Shown: positions 29,998-41,242, counted from the stretch's first letter. The stretch: DNA of 64,000 nt from an uncultured Clostridia bacterium (GCA_948433435.1 CAOJDX010000003.1:27581-91580); one strand, 5' to 3'. Notes: generated by a model not told the origin, from the sequence alone. Numbers and translations are program-made.

Positions 29998-30358
29998 TTA
30001 TAAATTTATATTTCTTTAAAATTATGATTGAGAATAATATAAATAGAAAAAAATAAATATCTGAAAAACAAAAAGGATACACAAATATGGGAGATAAAAT
30101 ATATGTTTTTTTTATTGTAACAAAGAACAAAAATATATTATATATACTCATATTGTTTAGAAAAAGAGGAACTAAAAACGATAATAGAATGATCAGAGAC
30201 TAGCTTTCTAAAGGGATATTAATAGATGATATAAGTAAAAATTTATAAAATGAATAGAGAATTGGTTAAATAAATATTTAAAAATCATGTTTAATTATAA
30301 AATTTTAAGAGAATTATTATTAGATATATAAAAATCTTACATTTAGATAATGAAAAAC
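29998..30358. other. Non-coding AT-rich spacer before the giant surface protein
   Basis: About 360 bases with no supported frame, RNA motif or strong repeat. The + strand is noticeably A-rich (many AAAA runs) whereas neighbouring coding DNA is T-rich on this strand. It could be a remnant of decayed sequence or a long 5' control region. Confidence 0.5.
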
Positions 30359-30387
30359 TTGTAAAATTACATTTATTGTGATATAAT
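30359..30387 (+). promoter_or_regulatory. Promoter of the giant surface protein gene
   Basis: TTGTAA (30359-30364), a 17-bp spacer and a perfect TATAAT (30382-30387). The -10 abuts an in-frame ATG at 30388, so translation must start later. Confidence 0.75.
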
Positions 30388-30420
30388 ATGACACTATATA
30401 GAGAAGGGATGAGTTTTGGT

Positions 30421-33400
30421 ATGAAGTTTAATTATAAAATAAGCCTTTTTTTATCATTTGCAGGGGTAATACTCGTTTCACTTGGATTGATGTTGTTTCC
30501 TGTTAATAATCAGTTTTCAGTTAATAATATAAAGACAACGCTTAAAACTAGTATGACCGAATTGAAAATTGGTCAGGAGGTTGTAGTTACATTAGATTTG
30601 GGTAATTATAATGGAATGAAAAAAGGTTATAATGCATACATGGCTACACTAGTGTATGATAAAAATACGTTTGAGCAAGTTAAACAAGATGATTTTGTAT
30701 CCTTAAATGATTGGGAAGAGTTAGAATATAATTCTACTACTTCTCAATTTGTTGCTATTAAGAAAGCAGGAAGTAAAAATACAGAAAATGTTGTGCAAAT
30801 TAGATTAAGAGTAAAAGCTTCAGCACCTATTGGTAAAACTGTAATAAAAGTGAAAAATATTGTTACATCTGAAGGAAAAAAGGATGTATCTATTCCTAAT
30901 AAAGATATAGAAATTAATATTACTAGAGAACAAATATCTTCTTTACCAGGAAATACAAATACTGTTCATTCTAATATTAATCAATATAGTCATTTTAATA
31001 ATAAAGATTCTTCTAAATTAGATTCTACTATTGAGGAAGAAAATTCTTCTTTAGAAAGTACTGAAAGCACTAATGATTCTGAATATTCTGATCAAGAAGA
31101 TAGTGATAATTCAGTTGTTAAGAAAGAAATTAAGAATTCTAAAATAGATCATTCTAGAAGAAATTATTTAATAATCTTTGTTATCATTATTCTTTTTTTA
31201 CTACTATTTATTATTATTTTATATAAGAGAAGAAAAAATGATAGAACTAGAAATGGTAAAATGCTTTTTGTTTTCACTATCATAGGTTTATCTTATATTC
31301 TATTTGCGGGTACTGTGTATGCTGCTTATAATGACTTTTTATTTAAAGGTGAATTAAATGGTGATTCAGAAATTAATTATAATGATTTAAAATTATTACA
31401 GTTTCATTTAATTCATCAAAGTATTCTACCAGATGATGTATTAGAAAATGCTGATATGAACAGCGATGGAGATATTACCGTAACTGATTTAACCCTTCTA
31501 GTACAAAAATTAGAAAATACATTAGACTATAAAGTTGAGTTTACTAGCATAAAGCAAGAAAATAAATATGTGTTCAAAAATAGTGAATTTTTATTCAAGT
31601 TTAAGGCTATATCTAGTTATGGAGCTCAAGTAGAGAAGGTAAAAGTTAATAATATTTATTATGATGTAGTAAAAGATGAATTAGAAGATGTATATCGTGT
31701 TATGTTAAAATCTTCTAATCAAGCAGGTCTTAACCAATATGAATTTAGTGAAGTATTATTAAATAATGGAAAAAAAGTAAAAGTTTCTTTTACAGATTCA
31801 ATTGAAATATTAAAGGAAAAACCAACTTTTGATCATTATAGAGTTGAAGAAAATTTTGATGATTTGACTCTTAATATTATGTTTGATTTAGTAGATTCTG
31901 ATAAGGCTACTACTTCGGCTAATCTTCAAATAATAGATGATTTGGGTAATATTGTTAGCAAATATGATATTAAGAATGGTTCGAATAATATTAAATTGCC
32001 TGTTTCGATAGGAAAAATTTATACTGCTAAATTTAATTTGAAATATAATTTAACTACTGATAAAACTTTAGTAGACAGTAATTTAGTTAATGAAATAGAA
32101 ATGATAAAGGAATTACAAATGATTAATGATTATCAGTTTAATATTGATCATTTTGTAACTGCTAATGATACTGGTATTACAGATACTTATTTTAAAAATG
32201 AAAAGATTAAGTTGTATTTTGAGAGTTCTAATGCTACAAAATATGTTCCTAAGGAAATTAGAATAAATGGAAAGAACTATAGTGTAAGTATTGAAAATAA
32301 TAAGTTTGTGGCAATTTTACCAGGTTTTGATCAATTTGGTAAGAAGAATATTAAGCCTGAACTGATTACTTTAAGTAATGGTAAAGTATTTGAATTAGGT
32401 GACAATTTTAACTTGAGTGTTAATATTATAAAAAAGGTTCCAGTAGTTTCTGATTTGACATTAGAGGAAGATGATATTCAGAAGGAAATAAAAGTTAATT
32501 TTAATGTTAATGATGATGATCAGTCTTTACTTGGAATGAGTATTATTTTAACTGATGATCAAGACAATTTATTAGGACAAGTTGATTTAACTGATTCTGA
32601 GATAAAAAAATCTGGAAAAATTACTAAGATATTTAAGAATTTAGGTATAGTTTCTAATTATCGAGTAAAGGTTGTAGCAAGTTATTCTCAAACTGATCGT
32701 GTAGAAGATGCTAAAGATAATGTTATTCTATATCAAAAGGATTTTATGGCCTCTTTTAAAGCCAATATCCTTTCATCTACTAGTGATAAGGCTTATTATG
32801 AAAAAGGTGATAATGCTGTACTTACTTATAAAATTAGTACAAATGGTTCAGAGGATATTTTTAAGATTCATATTAATGGAAAAGATTATACTGTTACTAA
32901 AGTAGGAACAGATTTATATCAAGTTGTTTATAAGGTTTCTAATAAGGCTTTAGTTGAGAGTATTAATGTTACTAAGGTTATGAGTACTAATGGTAATGTG
33001 GCAACTGTTTCTAATATTAGTAATATTGAGATACTTAAAGATGTTCCAAAAATAACGAATTATAAAGAAACAGGTAATGTAAAAGATTCAAAAGTAATTA
33101 TAGAGTTTAATGTTTTTGATGATGATTATAGTTTTATTGAAGGAAATGCTGTGCTTCTTAAACAAGATGGATCTATTGCAACTCAAAAACCTATTAAAAG
33201 AGGAATCAATAGAATAGAATTGGATGTTCAGTTATCCACTTCGTATGTTTTAACTATTAATGGTACTTATGATAGGGATAGTGTAGTTGATTCTACGAAT
33301 AAAATTACAGATACTTTGTTTACTAAAGAAATTATTTTAATTGATGATTCTAAATTTCCTATCAATAGTATAAGAGTTACTAAAGATAATAAAGAAGCTA

Positions 33401-36400
33401 AGTACTTTAAAAAGAATGAAAAAATTAATTTAGAATTTACAAGTACTAATTTATTTAAGTCTAATGTAGTTGAAGTTACTATAAATGGTAAAGCATATAC
33501 AGTTAATCAATCAGGAGATACTTATAAGGTTATTGTAGATGGATATACAGAAGGTGGAATCCAAAATTTAACTATTTCTCAAGTAAAATTAGCTGATTCT
33601 AAAGAGTTAACTGCTGTAGATAATAATAAAGTTCAGATTGAGATATTGAAAAGTAAACCTGTTATTAATAATTATAGAGTAGAAGAGGATATTAATCATT
33701 CTACAGTAAATATTTTCTTTGATGTAGTTGATCCTGATCATGCTTTAATAGATGGTAATGTTTCCATTATTGATAAGGATAATAAAGTTCTTGCTACTGA
33801 TACTATTGAGATGGGGAATAATAGTATTCAAGTTTTAGTTAACGAAGGAGAAAATTATAAGGTTAAAATTAATGCTGATTATAATTTAACTGTTGATCCA
33901 AAAGCAACTGATAAAGATGTTATTGGGACTGTTTTATTAGAAAAAGATTTACAGCTTAATATTGATTATCAATTTCAAGCTACTAATTTTAAAACTTATC
34001 TTGATGATTTAGAAAGTTCAACTTTTAATAAAAATCAAAAAATTAAAATCAAATTTGATAGTACTAATGCTACTACTAATATACCAACTAAGATTAAAAT
34101 TGATGGAAATAATTATGATTTACAAGTAGAAAATGGTCAATATTCAGTAGTTATACCAGGATTTAGTAAAGTTGGTTCTAATATTATAAAAATTGAAAGA
34201 ATATCATTGTCAAATGGAAAATCATTCGATGTTCAACATAATTTATCTATTGTTGTTAAGAAAGAGATTCCTACTATTTCAGATTTAGTATTAGCGGAGA
34301 TTCTTCAAAATGATCAAGTTAGTGTTAGCTTTGAAATTAAGGATAGTGATAAGACATTAACTGCTATGACTATTAACTTATTAAATGATAAAAATGTTGT
34401 TGTAGGACAAATTAAATTATCTAATGATGAAATTCAACATTCTAATAAGATTTCTAAGGTATTTGATGGAGTATTCACTTCATCGTATAAAGTGGATATT
34501 TTAGCTGATTATGTTGTAGGTTCTGATCCTGCTGATCTTAAAGAAAATATTGTTCTAGCTAGTAAAGAAATTGATGCTTTTTTAAAGGCTGAAGTAGTTA
34601 GTGTTGTTAGTGATAAGGTTTATTATGAAAAGGGTAGTGATGCCTTACTTACATATACAATTAATTCTAATACATCTAATCTTATTACTAAAATTACTAT
34701 TAATGAAAAGGATTATCCTGTTGTTAAACTTACTGATGGTAGTTATCAAGTTTCTTATAAACTTGATTCTACTAGCGGAGTAAAATCTTTGAAGGCTACA
34801 AAAGTTACTTATAGTAATGATTCTATTGCTACTATTAATAAAACAATAAAACTTGAAGTGTTAAAGGATAGCTTAACTATTGATAATTATAAACAGGTAG
34901 ATGATTTTGATCATTCTAAAGTTACTTTAAGTTTTGATGTTATAGATAACGATCATAGTTTTATTAGTGGAAATGCTATTTTGACCAAAAAATCAGATAA
35001 TACTACTGTTACTAAGAGTATTAAGAGTGGTTCTAATCAATTAGAGTTTGATGTTATCGAGCTTGAGAAATATGAGTTTGTAGTAAATGTAACATATGAT
35101 AGAGATACTAATGTATTGACAAGTGAAAGTGATAATAAAGTTATAGATAATAATTTAATTACTCAGGAAATTCAATTAGTGCGTGATTATGATGTTAATG
35201 TTACTGAGGTTCAAACAAGTAAAGATAATGTTATTAATCATTATTTTGAAAAAGATGAAGATATAGTTGTTTTATTTAAAAGTTCTAATGTTACTAGTTT
35301 TGAAGTAGTTGAGGTAACAATTAATGGAAAGAAATATGCTACTACTAAAGCTGGAGATTATTATCAAGCAGTTATTCCTGGTTTTGATCAAGCAGGAGTT
35401 AAGAAAATAACTATTGAAAAGGTAAAATTATCTAATACTAAGGTATTTAATATTACAAGTAATAATGTTGTTCAAGTTGATGTGTTAAAAGATAAACCTT
35501 CTCTTGAAGAATTTAGTTATGAAGAAAGTAATTATGGTGAAATATTAGTTAAATTCAATGTTGTTGATTCTGAAAAAGTTATTATTAGAGGAAAAGTTAT
35601 CATTAGTAATGGAATCAGTAATATTAAGGAACAAGACTTAATGACTGGAAATAATACAGTTCAATTTAATTCTAAAGAAGGAGAAAATTATTCTGTAAAA
35701 GTAGTTGCTGATTATGACTTAGATTCTAATCAATTAGATAATAACTCTAATTATTATCAAGATGTTGTTTTATTAGAAAATGAGATTTCACTTGGAAAAC
35801 GTCAATTAGAGATTAAAGACATTATTAGTTCTAGTGTTTATAAACAAACAGATAATGGTGTAGAAGAAGTTTCAACATTAAAAGTTGATGATCTTAAGAA
35901 TTTAAGTGATTATATTGTAAAAGTTAATTCAAAAGAAATGCCTACTTTTTATACAACTATTAAAGAATATCGTGTTGATCATAATAAATTAAAATTAACA
36001 TTAGACTATGATAATGTTGTTCAATACATTGATAATACAAGACAAAATAAGTTAGAAATAGACTATGGTACTATAAAAGATGGTGTTGCTCAAAATATAA
36101 GTTTTGAAAGTTTAGTTAAGAGTATTGAAAAAAATCCATCTGGTACATTTGAGTTACTTTCTGATGTAGATGCTTCTAGTTTTGCTAGTAATAATGATCT
36201 TTCAATTATTACTGAGAAATTTACTGGTACTTTCAATGGTAATGGTTATAAAATTTATAATATGACGAAGCCTTTATTTAATGAAGTAGAGGGTGCGAAT
36301 ATTAAAAATTTAGTATTAAGTGGTGTAAAATTATCAGGAGCTAATAGTAGGGGTAGTATTGCTAATCTAGCTACTGATGCAAAGATTACTAATGTTCATA

Positions 36401-39400
36401 TTAAAGGTCTTGATTATACTACTGGTGCTAATCATTCAGCTGGAGTAGTTGGAGAGGCAATTAATACAAATATTGAAAAATGTAGTGTAACTAATTTTTC
36501 AATTATAACTTCAGGACATATCAGAGTTTCTGCAATCGTTGGTAAACTTACTGATGGTACAATAAAGAATTGTTATGTTGAAGGAAAACTTACTTCTACT
36601 CAATCAAAAGATGGTAATGGAATTGGTGGAGTATTGGGTCATGGTTATGGAATGGTTAATATTGAAAATTGTATTAGCAAAATTGAAATTACTAATAATA
36701 AAGGTCCTAGATTAAATGGAGCGATTGTTGGTTTATTTGATAGTAAAACTTCTGTTTTGAAGAATAATGTCAGTTTATCTACAGGAACAAATTTCTATAG
36801 TATACATGGAAATGAACCAAATTCAGTAGCAACTAATAATTATGAATTAAAAGATTCTGGTTTAGCTTCTAATGAATCTAGTAGTAGAGTTGTTTCTATA
36901 ACTCAAAAAGATATTAGTCGTAATTTCTATAAAAATATGGCTAAATTTGATGAGGATGTATGGGATTTAACAGGTGTTTCTTATGATAAATTACCTTTAT
37001 TAAAAAATGATGATCCTAATGCTGTTGAAGATTCAGATTCAAGTAATAGTGAGTTATATATTCCAGATTATGTTAGAATTCAGAAAGTTTATGGATATTC
37101 TAAAGAAAAAGATATTCTATATCATAATTTGAATCAATTAATGCCTTATTATGATGCGAAATATTTAGTTGAAGATGGTTCTAAAATTGCTAATACCGAT
37201 GTTTTAGGTACAAAAGTTATTAGATATATCATGCCATATAGTAATGGAAAACTATTAACATATTTGACGAGCGAAAATTATCATACTATTACTGATATAA
37301 AAGTTGTATTTGATGATTTTAAAATTAGTAGTTATAAAGTTAATTTTGAAGAATTAAATCAAAATATTTCTATATATAAGTTAGATGGCTTAGATATCTA
37401 TTACGCTCCTAATAATTATATTATTAAAAATGATTCTTCTATAGTTAATACTATTAAAACTCATATTGAGGGATTGGATTATGCTACTGTACTTGATCCA
37501 TTAACGGAGGCTGCTGATGCAAGACATTATAGAGATCATTATAATGAAGTGATTAAATCTTCTGCCTTAAATATAGCTTTACAGATATTACAAAATGATA
37601 AGGATAGTATTTTAACCATTAATAATGAAATTCTTAATCAAAAAATTAAAGAACAGTTGATTGATGGTGGAAAGCTTAATAGAATTGTGTATGCTTATAA
37701 TTATTATTATAGATGGTATAATTTTGAGATAGGTGGTGCTAAAGTATCTGATATCTTGTTATTTGAAGGTAAGATGTTTAAGGATATCAGTACACTTGAT
37801 CGTTTAGTTAATGAAGTATTTGTTGGTAATATTGGTGTTAATGTTACAGATAGTTTCTTCAAAAGTAATATAAGTAAGTATACAGGAAGTTCTGAATTAA
37901 AATATTTCTTAGATTATATTATTACAAATATTGGTGGTTATGCTGATGTCAATGATTGGTTTACTGAGTATTTTGGTGCAAGAAATATTTTAGCTGAATT
38001 TGGTGTAGATAAAAATCCTGATATTTTATATCGTGCTTGGTATCAGATTAAGAAAAATAGTAGAATGATACTTCCTATTATTACTCTACCAGCTGATTGT
38101 ACATATATCATTAGTGGACCTGCTCATTTACAGATTGGACCTTCACAGTTGTATCATAAAGATGTAAATACTGCTGCAGGAAAAGCAGCTGTTCAAAAAA
38201 TCGTTAATGATCATTTGAATCTTGTAAAGAGGCATTTGAATACATTGGCTGGATCATTTGACCCAGGAAAATGGAATAATTATTGTATTATGGTTTATGA
38301 CTGTACTAGAATCATTACAGGTTATAAAAATTCATATTTTCCAGGTACTAATATTGTAATAGGTACTTCACCTGTATATACTCAAGGAAAAGTTGGACAA
38401 AATTATCCATTCTTCAAAAACTTTAGTGAGGTATTAGGTTTATGGCAACCAAGTGGAAGTGCTGCTGGTGTTGGAAATACTGCAGGATTCTTATGGTTCA
38501 TAGCTAGACCAGGTCTTACTAATTTTGATACTTGGACTCATGAATTTGAACATGCTTTATTTGATAAAATAATGTTATTCCAAGCTGGAACTAGATTTAA
38601 ATATGGTCTTGAGACACTAACTGAAGGTAATGTTGAACAAAATGGTGTTTGGAGTGAAAATAACCTTGTGCAAGATGTTGGACCATATTACTTTAATACA
38701 ACTTTTGATTTAAATAAGGAAGGAAATGCAACTCAAAATTTAAGTCCTGATAGAATTGATACTAGAGAAAAATTAGAAAATTATTTCAAGGGACAACAGA
38801 ATGCTTTAGATTTACTTGATTATATCGAAGGTAAGGCGTTTATAAGATTAACACCTGAGCAACAAGCAAGAGTTGCTACAAGAATGAATCAGTCTGGAGG
38901 TTGGTCTACTTGGGGAGCGATTACTGCAGCACAAGCAGAACAAATGAACTTAACATCTTTAGAATCTTTATATGATAATAGAATTATTATACGTCCTGAA
39001 AATGCATGGGGTGTAAGTGTAAGAGGTCTTAAAGTAATTAATAGTATTGGTACTAATGATTATGGATTTGAGTCTGTTTGGGTAAATCGTTGGTATATCG
39101 GTCATAATGATAATGGTATGCCAGATGCATTCTCAGCAAAACGTAATTATTTTGAAATGCTTGGTTATGCAGGAGTTGATGGATATGTTACTTACGGAAG
39201 AGGAAGTACGAAAACAGATCTTGATGCTATTCAAAAAATTACAAAGTCTGTTACTGGAACAGCAATGAATTGGAAAGAATATAAGATGAGTAGATATGCT
39301 ACTGTTGAAGAAAATATAAGAAACAATAAGTATATTGATGTCGATTATATGATTGAAAGATTCTATCAAGCTTTATCAAGTGATACGAATAGAAATGCGA

Positions 39401-40866
39401 CTTCAAGAACAAATCTTAGAAAAATATATTATCATTACTTAAAGAGTGTTACGAATGACTTTGTCGATGATCCTCTTGGAACAACAGTTGAAGTAAATCA
39501 TATTAAAACTGCAGAAGAATTAGTTGAAAAGATTAATGCTCAACCATATGGTTATTATGTATTAGATAATGATATTGATTTTTCTCATATGACAACTAAT
39601 GTTACTCAAACATTTATGGGTAGATTAGATGGTAATGGTCATAAAATTATTGGAAATACTTTACCTATCTTTAATAAAATTAGATATGGTTATGTTGGAA
39701 ATATTCATTTTGAAAATACTAATATTCCTAAGACTATTAGTAATGCAGGGGCATTATCTTATAAAGCGGAGATGAGTACAGTTGAAAGGATTAATGCAAC
39801 TAATTTACAAATGAATTTTGGTGGAAGAAATGATTTAGGTCTTATTGGTGGAGCTGTTAGTAATGTAATCACTAGAGATTGTAGTGTTGAAAAATTAACT
39901 CATCATATTAGAAGTATTGATGATATAGCTATGCTTAATGAAGATTCTAGTGGTATATATATTTTAGATACTGATCTTGATTTTACAGGTAAAACTTATA
40001 GTGATTCTGTTGTTACTTCTCAATTTACTGGTAAGATTGAAGGTAATGGTCATACTATTTCTAATTTAACTAATGCTAGTTTGTTTGCTGATTTTAGAGG
40101 AACAATTGAAAACTTGAATATTAATCATTTTAGTAATACTAAGGGTGGAGACTTTGTAGCTGCTTTTGCTAAACAAACTTATAATTCTACAGTTAGAAAT
40201 GTTAAGTTTAATGATATTACTTTATCTGGAGGAAATAATGTAGCTGTTCTTACTGGTATGGATGGTCGTGATAATGCTAATTCAACTTTTGAAGGTATTT
40301 CTGTTAAGAATGCTAAGGTTACTGGAACAGGTGTATATGTTTCTGTTCTTGTAGGTAGAAAATTTGGTGGTATTATTAGAAATGTTTATGTAGATGGAAC
40401 ATTAGAGATACATAAAACAGAATGTGGTGGTATTCTAGGTGCTTCGCAACAGAATGTTGTGATTGAGAATATAGTTTCTAATGTAAATGTTAAGCGTCCA
40501 AGTAATGGAGATTCTCGTAATCAAAATGGAGGTTTTGTAGGTAATATTTATAATAGTCCAACTATTAAAAATGTTATTTCTATTGGAAATGTTACTGGAT
40601 TTACAGATAATAATGGAAATGAAATTAACACTTATAAGTTTACTGGTGCAACTGATGCTATTATTAATGCAGTATGTACTAATTGTTATGAAGTTAAAGA
40701 AGCAACTGGAATTAGTCATGTTACTGATAGTTCTAATGGTCATTTGAATGAAGTTGAAAGGAACAGTTTAAGAAATAAAGCTTTCTATAAAGATAATCTT
40801 CATTTTGATGAGACTATTTGGAATTTAGATCTTGTTTCTACTACTGGTTATCCGGAACTTAGATAG
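30421..40866 (+). CDS. Giant M26-family (ZmpA/B/C-like) zinc metalloprotease with cohesin-like, dockerin-like and repeat domains
   Basis: A surface protein of 3481 residues. In order: signal/TM segment (about 5-27); a cohesin-like beta domain (about 37-170, with LDLGNYNGMKKGYNAYMATLVYD-type strands); an S/D/E-rich linker; two TM segments (about 249-270 and 281-302); a dockerin-like pair (about 309-368, NGDSEINYNDLKLL and NSDGDITVTDLTLL); seven tandem units of about 205 residues (374-1793); a GLUG-rich M26 N-terminal domain (about 1920-2110); and the metalloprotease domain with HEFEH at 2707-2711 and a third ligand at Glu2731 or Glu2735. A second GLUG-rich stretch ends the protein. M26 proteases cleave IgA1, mucins or other host glycoproteins; the target here is unknown. 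ATG 30421 is preferred over 30388, which touches the -10. No C-terminal LPxTG is present; anchoring is probably by the N-terminal TM pair, as in streptococcal Zmp proteins. Confidence 0.88.
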   Translation: MKFNYKISLFLSFAGVILVSLGLMLFPVNNQFSVNNIKTTLKTSMTELKIGQEVVVTLDLGNYNGMKKGYNAYMATLVYDKNTFEQVKQDDFVSLNDWEELEYNSTTSQFVAIKKAGSKNTENVVQIRLRVKASAPIGKTVIKVKNIVTSEGKKDVSIPNKDIEINITREQISSLPGNTNTVHSNINQYSHFNNKDSSKLDSTIEEENSSLESTESTNDSEYSDQEDSDNSVVKKEIKNSKIDHSRRNYLIIFVIIILFLLLFIIILYKRRKNDRTRNGKMLFVFTIIGLSYILFAGTVYAAYNDFLFKGELNGDSEINYNDLKLLQFHLIHQSILPDDVLENADMNSDGDITVTDLTLLVQKLENTLDYKVEFTSIKQENKYVFKNSEFLFKFKAISSYGAQVEKVKVNNIYYDVVKDELEDVYRVMLKSSNQAGLNQYEFSEVLLNNGKKVKVSFTDSIEILKEKPTFDHYRVEENFDDLTLNIMFDLVDSDKATTSANLQIIDDLGNIVSKYDIKNGSNNIKLPVSIGKIYTAKFNLKYNLTTDKTLVDSNLVNEIEMIKELQMINDYQFNIDHFVTANDTGITDTYFKNEKIKLYFESSNATKYVPKEIRINGKNYSVSIENNKFVAILPGFDQFGKKNIKPELITLSNGKVFELGDNFNLSVNIIKKVPVVSDLTLEEDDIQKEIKVNFNVNDDDQSLLGMSIILTDDQDNLLGQVDLTDSEIKKSGKITKIFKNLGIVSNYRVKVVASYSQTDRVEDAKDNVILYQKDFMASFKANILSSTSDKAYYEKGDNAVLTYKISTNGSEDIFKIHINGKDYTVTKVGTDLYQVVYKVSNKALVESINVTKVMSTNGNVATVSNISNIEILKDVPKITNYKETGNVKDSKVIIEFNVFDDDYSFIEGNAVLLKQDGSIATQKPIKRGINRIELDVQLSTSYVLTINGTYDRDSVVDSTNKITDTLFTKEIILIDDSKFPINSIRVTKDNKEAKYFKKNEKINLEFTSTNLFKSNVVEVTINGKAYTVNQSGDTYKVIVDGYTEGGIQNLTISQVKLADSKELTAVDNNKVQIEILKSKPVINNYRVEEDINHSTVNIFFDVVDPDHALIDGNVSIIDKDNKVLATDTIEMGNNSIQVLVNEGENYKVKINADYNLTVDPKATDKDVIGTVLLEKDLQLNIDYQFQATNFKTYLDDLESSTFNKNQKIKIKFDSTNATTNIPTKIKIDGNNYDLQVENGQYSVVIPGFSKVGSNIIKIERISLSNGKSFDVQHNLSIVVKKEIPTISDLVLAEILQNDQVSVSFEIKDSDKTLTAMTINLLNDKNVVVGQIKLSNDEIQHSNKISKVFDGVFTSSYKVDILADYVVGSDPADLKENIVLASKEIDAFLKAEVVSVVSDKVYYEKGSDALLTYTINSNTSNLITKITINEKDYPVVKLTDGSYQVSYKLDSTSGVKSLKATKVTYSNDSIATINKTIKLEVLKDSLTIDNYKQVDDFDHSKVTLSFDVIDNDHSFISGNAILTKKSDNTTVTKSIKSGSNQLEFDVIELEKYEFVVNVTYDRDTNVLTSESDNKVIDNNLITQEIQLVRDYDVNVTEVQTSKDNVINHYFEKDEDIVVLFKSSNVTSFEVVEVTINGKKYATTKAGDYYQAVIPGFDQAGVKKITIEKVKLSNTKVFNITSNNVVQVDVLKDKPSLEEFSYEESNYGEILVKFNVVDSEKVIIRGKVIISNGISNIKEQDLMTGNNTVQFNSKEGENYSVKVVADYDLDSNQLDNNSNYYQDVVLLENEISLGKRQLEIKDIISSSVYKQTDNGVEEVSTLKVDDLKNLSDYIVKVNSKEMPTFYTTIKEYRVDHNKLKLTLDYDNVVQYIDNTRQNKLEIDYGTIKDGVAQNISFESLVKSIEKNPSGTFELLSDVDASSFASNNDLSIITEKFTGTFNGNGYKIYNMTKPLFNEVEGANIKNLVLSGVKLSGANSRGSIANLATDAKITNVHIKGLDYTTGANHSAGVVGEAINTNIEKCSVTNFSIITSGHIRVSAIVGKLTDGTIKNCYVEGKLTSTQSKDGNGIGGVLGHGYGMVNIENCISKIEITNNKGPRLNGAIVGLFDSKTSVLKNNVSLSTGTNFYSIHGNEPNSVATNNYELKDSGLASNESSSRVVSITQKDISRNFYKNMAKFDEDVWDLTGVSYDKLPLLKNDDPNAVEDSDSSNSELYIPDYVRIQKVYGYSKEKDILYHNLNQLMPYYDAKYLVEDGSKIANTDVLGTKVIRYIMPYSNGKLLTYLTSENYHTITDIKVVFDDFKISSYKVNFEELNQNISIYKLDGLDIYYAPNNYIIKNDSSIVNTIKTHIEGLDYATVLDPLTEAADARHYRDHYNEVIKSSALNIALQILQNDKDSILTINNEILNQKIKEQLIDGGKLNRIVYAYNYYYRWYNFEIGGAKVSDILLFEGKMFKDISTLDRLVNEVFVGNIGVNVTDSFFKSNISKYTGSSELKYFLDYIITNIGGYADVNDWFTEYFGARNILAEFGVDKNPDILYRAWYQIKKNSRMILPIITLPADCTYIISGPAHLQIGPSQLYHKDVNTAAGKAAVQKIVNDHLNLVKRHLNTLAGSFDPGKWNNYCIMVYDCTRIITGYKNSYFPGTNIVIGTSPVYTQGKVGQNYPFFKNFSEVLGLWQPSGSAAGVGNTAGFLWFIARPGLTNFDTWTHEFEHALFDKIMLFQAGTRFKYGLETLTEGNVEQNGVWSENNLVQDVGPYYFNTTFDLNKEGNATQNLSPDRIDTREKLENYFKGQQNALDLLDYIEGKAFIRLTPEQQARVATRMNQSGGWSTWGAITAAQAEQMNLTSLESLYDNRIIIRPENAWGVSVRGLKVINSIGTNDYGFESVWVNRWYIGHNDNGMPDAFSAKRNYFEMLGYAGVDGYVTYGRGSTKTDLDAIQKITKSVTGTAMNWKEYKMSRYATVEENIRNNKYIDVDYMIERFYQALSSDTNRNATSRTNLRKIYYHYLKSVTNDFVDDPLGTTVEVNHIKTAEELVEKINAQPYGYYVLDNDIDFSHMTTNVTQTFMGRLDGNGHKIIGNTLPIFNKIRYGYVGNIHFENTNIPKTISNAGALSYKAEMSTVERINATNLQMNFGGRNDLGLIGGAVSNVITRDCSVEKLTHHIRSIDDIAMLNEDSSGIYILDTDLDFTGKTYSDSVVTSQFTGKIEGNGHTISNLTNASLFADFRGTIENLNINHFSNTKGGDFVAAFAKQTYNSTVRNVKFNDITLSGGNNVAVLTGMDGRDNANSTFEGISVKNAKVTGTGVYVSVLVGRKFGGIIRNVYVDGTLEIHKTECGGILGASQQNVVIENIVSNVNVKRPSNGDSRNQNGGFVGNIYNSPTIKNVISIGNVTGFTDNNGNEINTYKFTGATDAIINAVCTNCYEVKEATGISHVTDSSNGHLNEVERNSLRNKAFYKDNLHFDETIWNLDLVSTTGYPELR
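31540..35800 (+). repeat. Seven tandem coding repeats of about 610 bp
   Basis: Seven diverged units in the giant protease gene. Each has a first half with a motif like YFxKxExIxLxFxSTN followed by xINGKxYxV and a G..Q.G turn, and a second half opening with EILKxxPxIxxY and containing a DxxDxD-like acidic turn. The EILK-type motif recurs near 31805, 32430, 33030, 33640, 34255, 34857 and 35482, spacing about 600-625 bases. Units 3 and 6, and 4 and 7, look closest, suggesting block duplication. They probably form a stalk. Confidence 0.82.
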
Positions 40867-40895
40867 TAGAAATCGTAATTAATTATAATTGATAA

Positions 40896-40933
40896 AAAAA
40901 GATGTGATTACCTGGGAGTAAACACATCTTTTT
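40896..40933 (+). terminator. Terminator of the giant surface protein gene
   Basis: AAAAAGATGTG pairs with CACATCTTTTT across a 16-base loop, ending in a T run. Confidence 0.8.
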
Positions 40934-41242
40934 ATGTTTTATTTATATTTTTAATCAATAGTATTTAATTTTGGTAGAATTTATTGTCGAATAAGTGGTC
41001 TTGACTTATTGTATTTTTTATTTTGCTTTAACTATAGCATTTTTATCGATGATGGAATACAAGAGAAAGTGATAGATATTTTTAGTATTTTAATCAATTA
41101 TAATGAAAAATATTTTAAAAATAATTGTGAGTTTTTATAGATGAAGTATTTAATTTTAAAAATATTGATATTTGATGTGAAAAATGAATCATTAAATGGA
41201 TATGATTATTCTATTCTGTTATAGAGGGTGATGTTTTTTCTT
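40934..41242. other. Non-coding spacer
   Basis: About 310 bases without a supported gene, RNA motif or repeat. It is AT-rich and leads to the promoter at 41243. Confidence 0.45.

Noticed and set aside
30388..30420. Earlier ATG for the giant surface protein
   Set aside because: It overlaps the end of the promoter region (TATAAT ends at 30387), before the expected transcription start.
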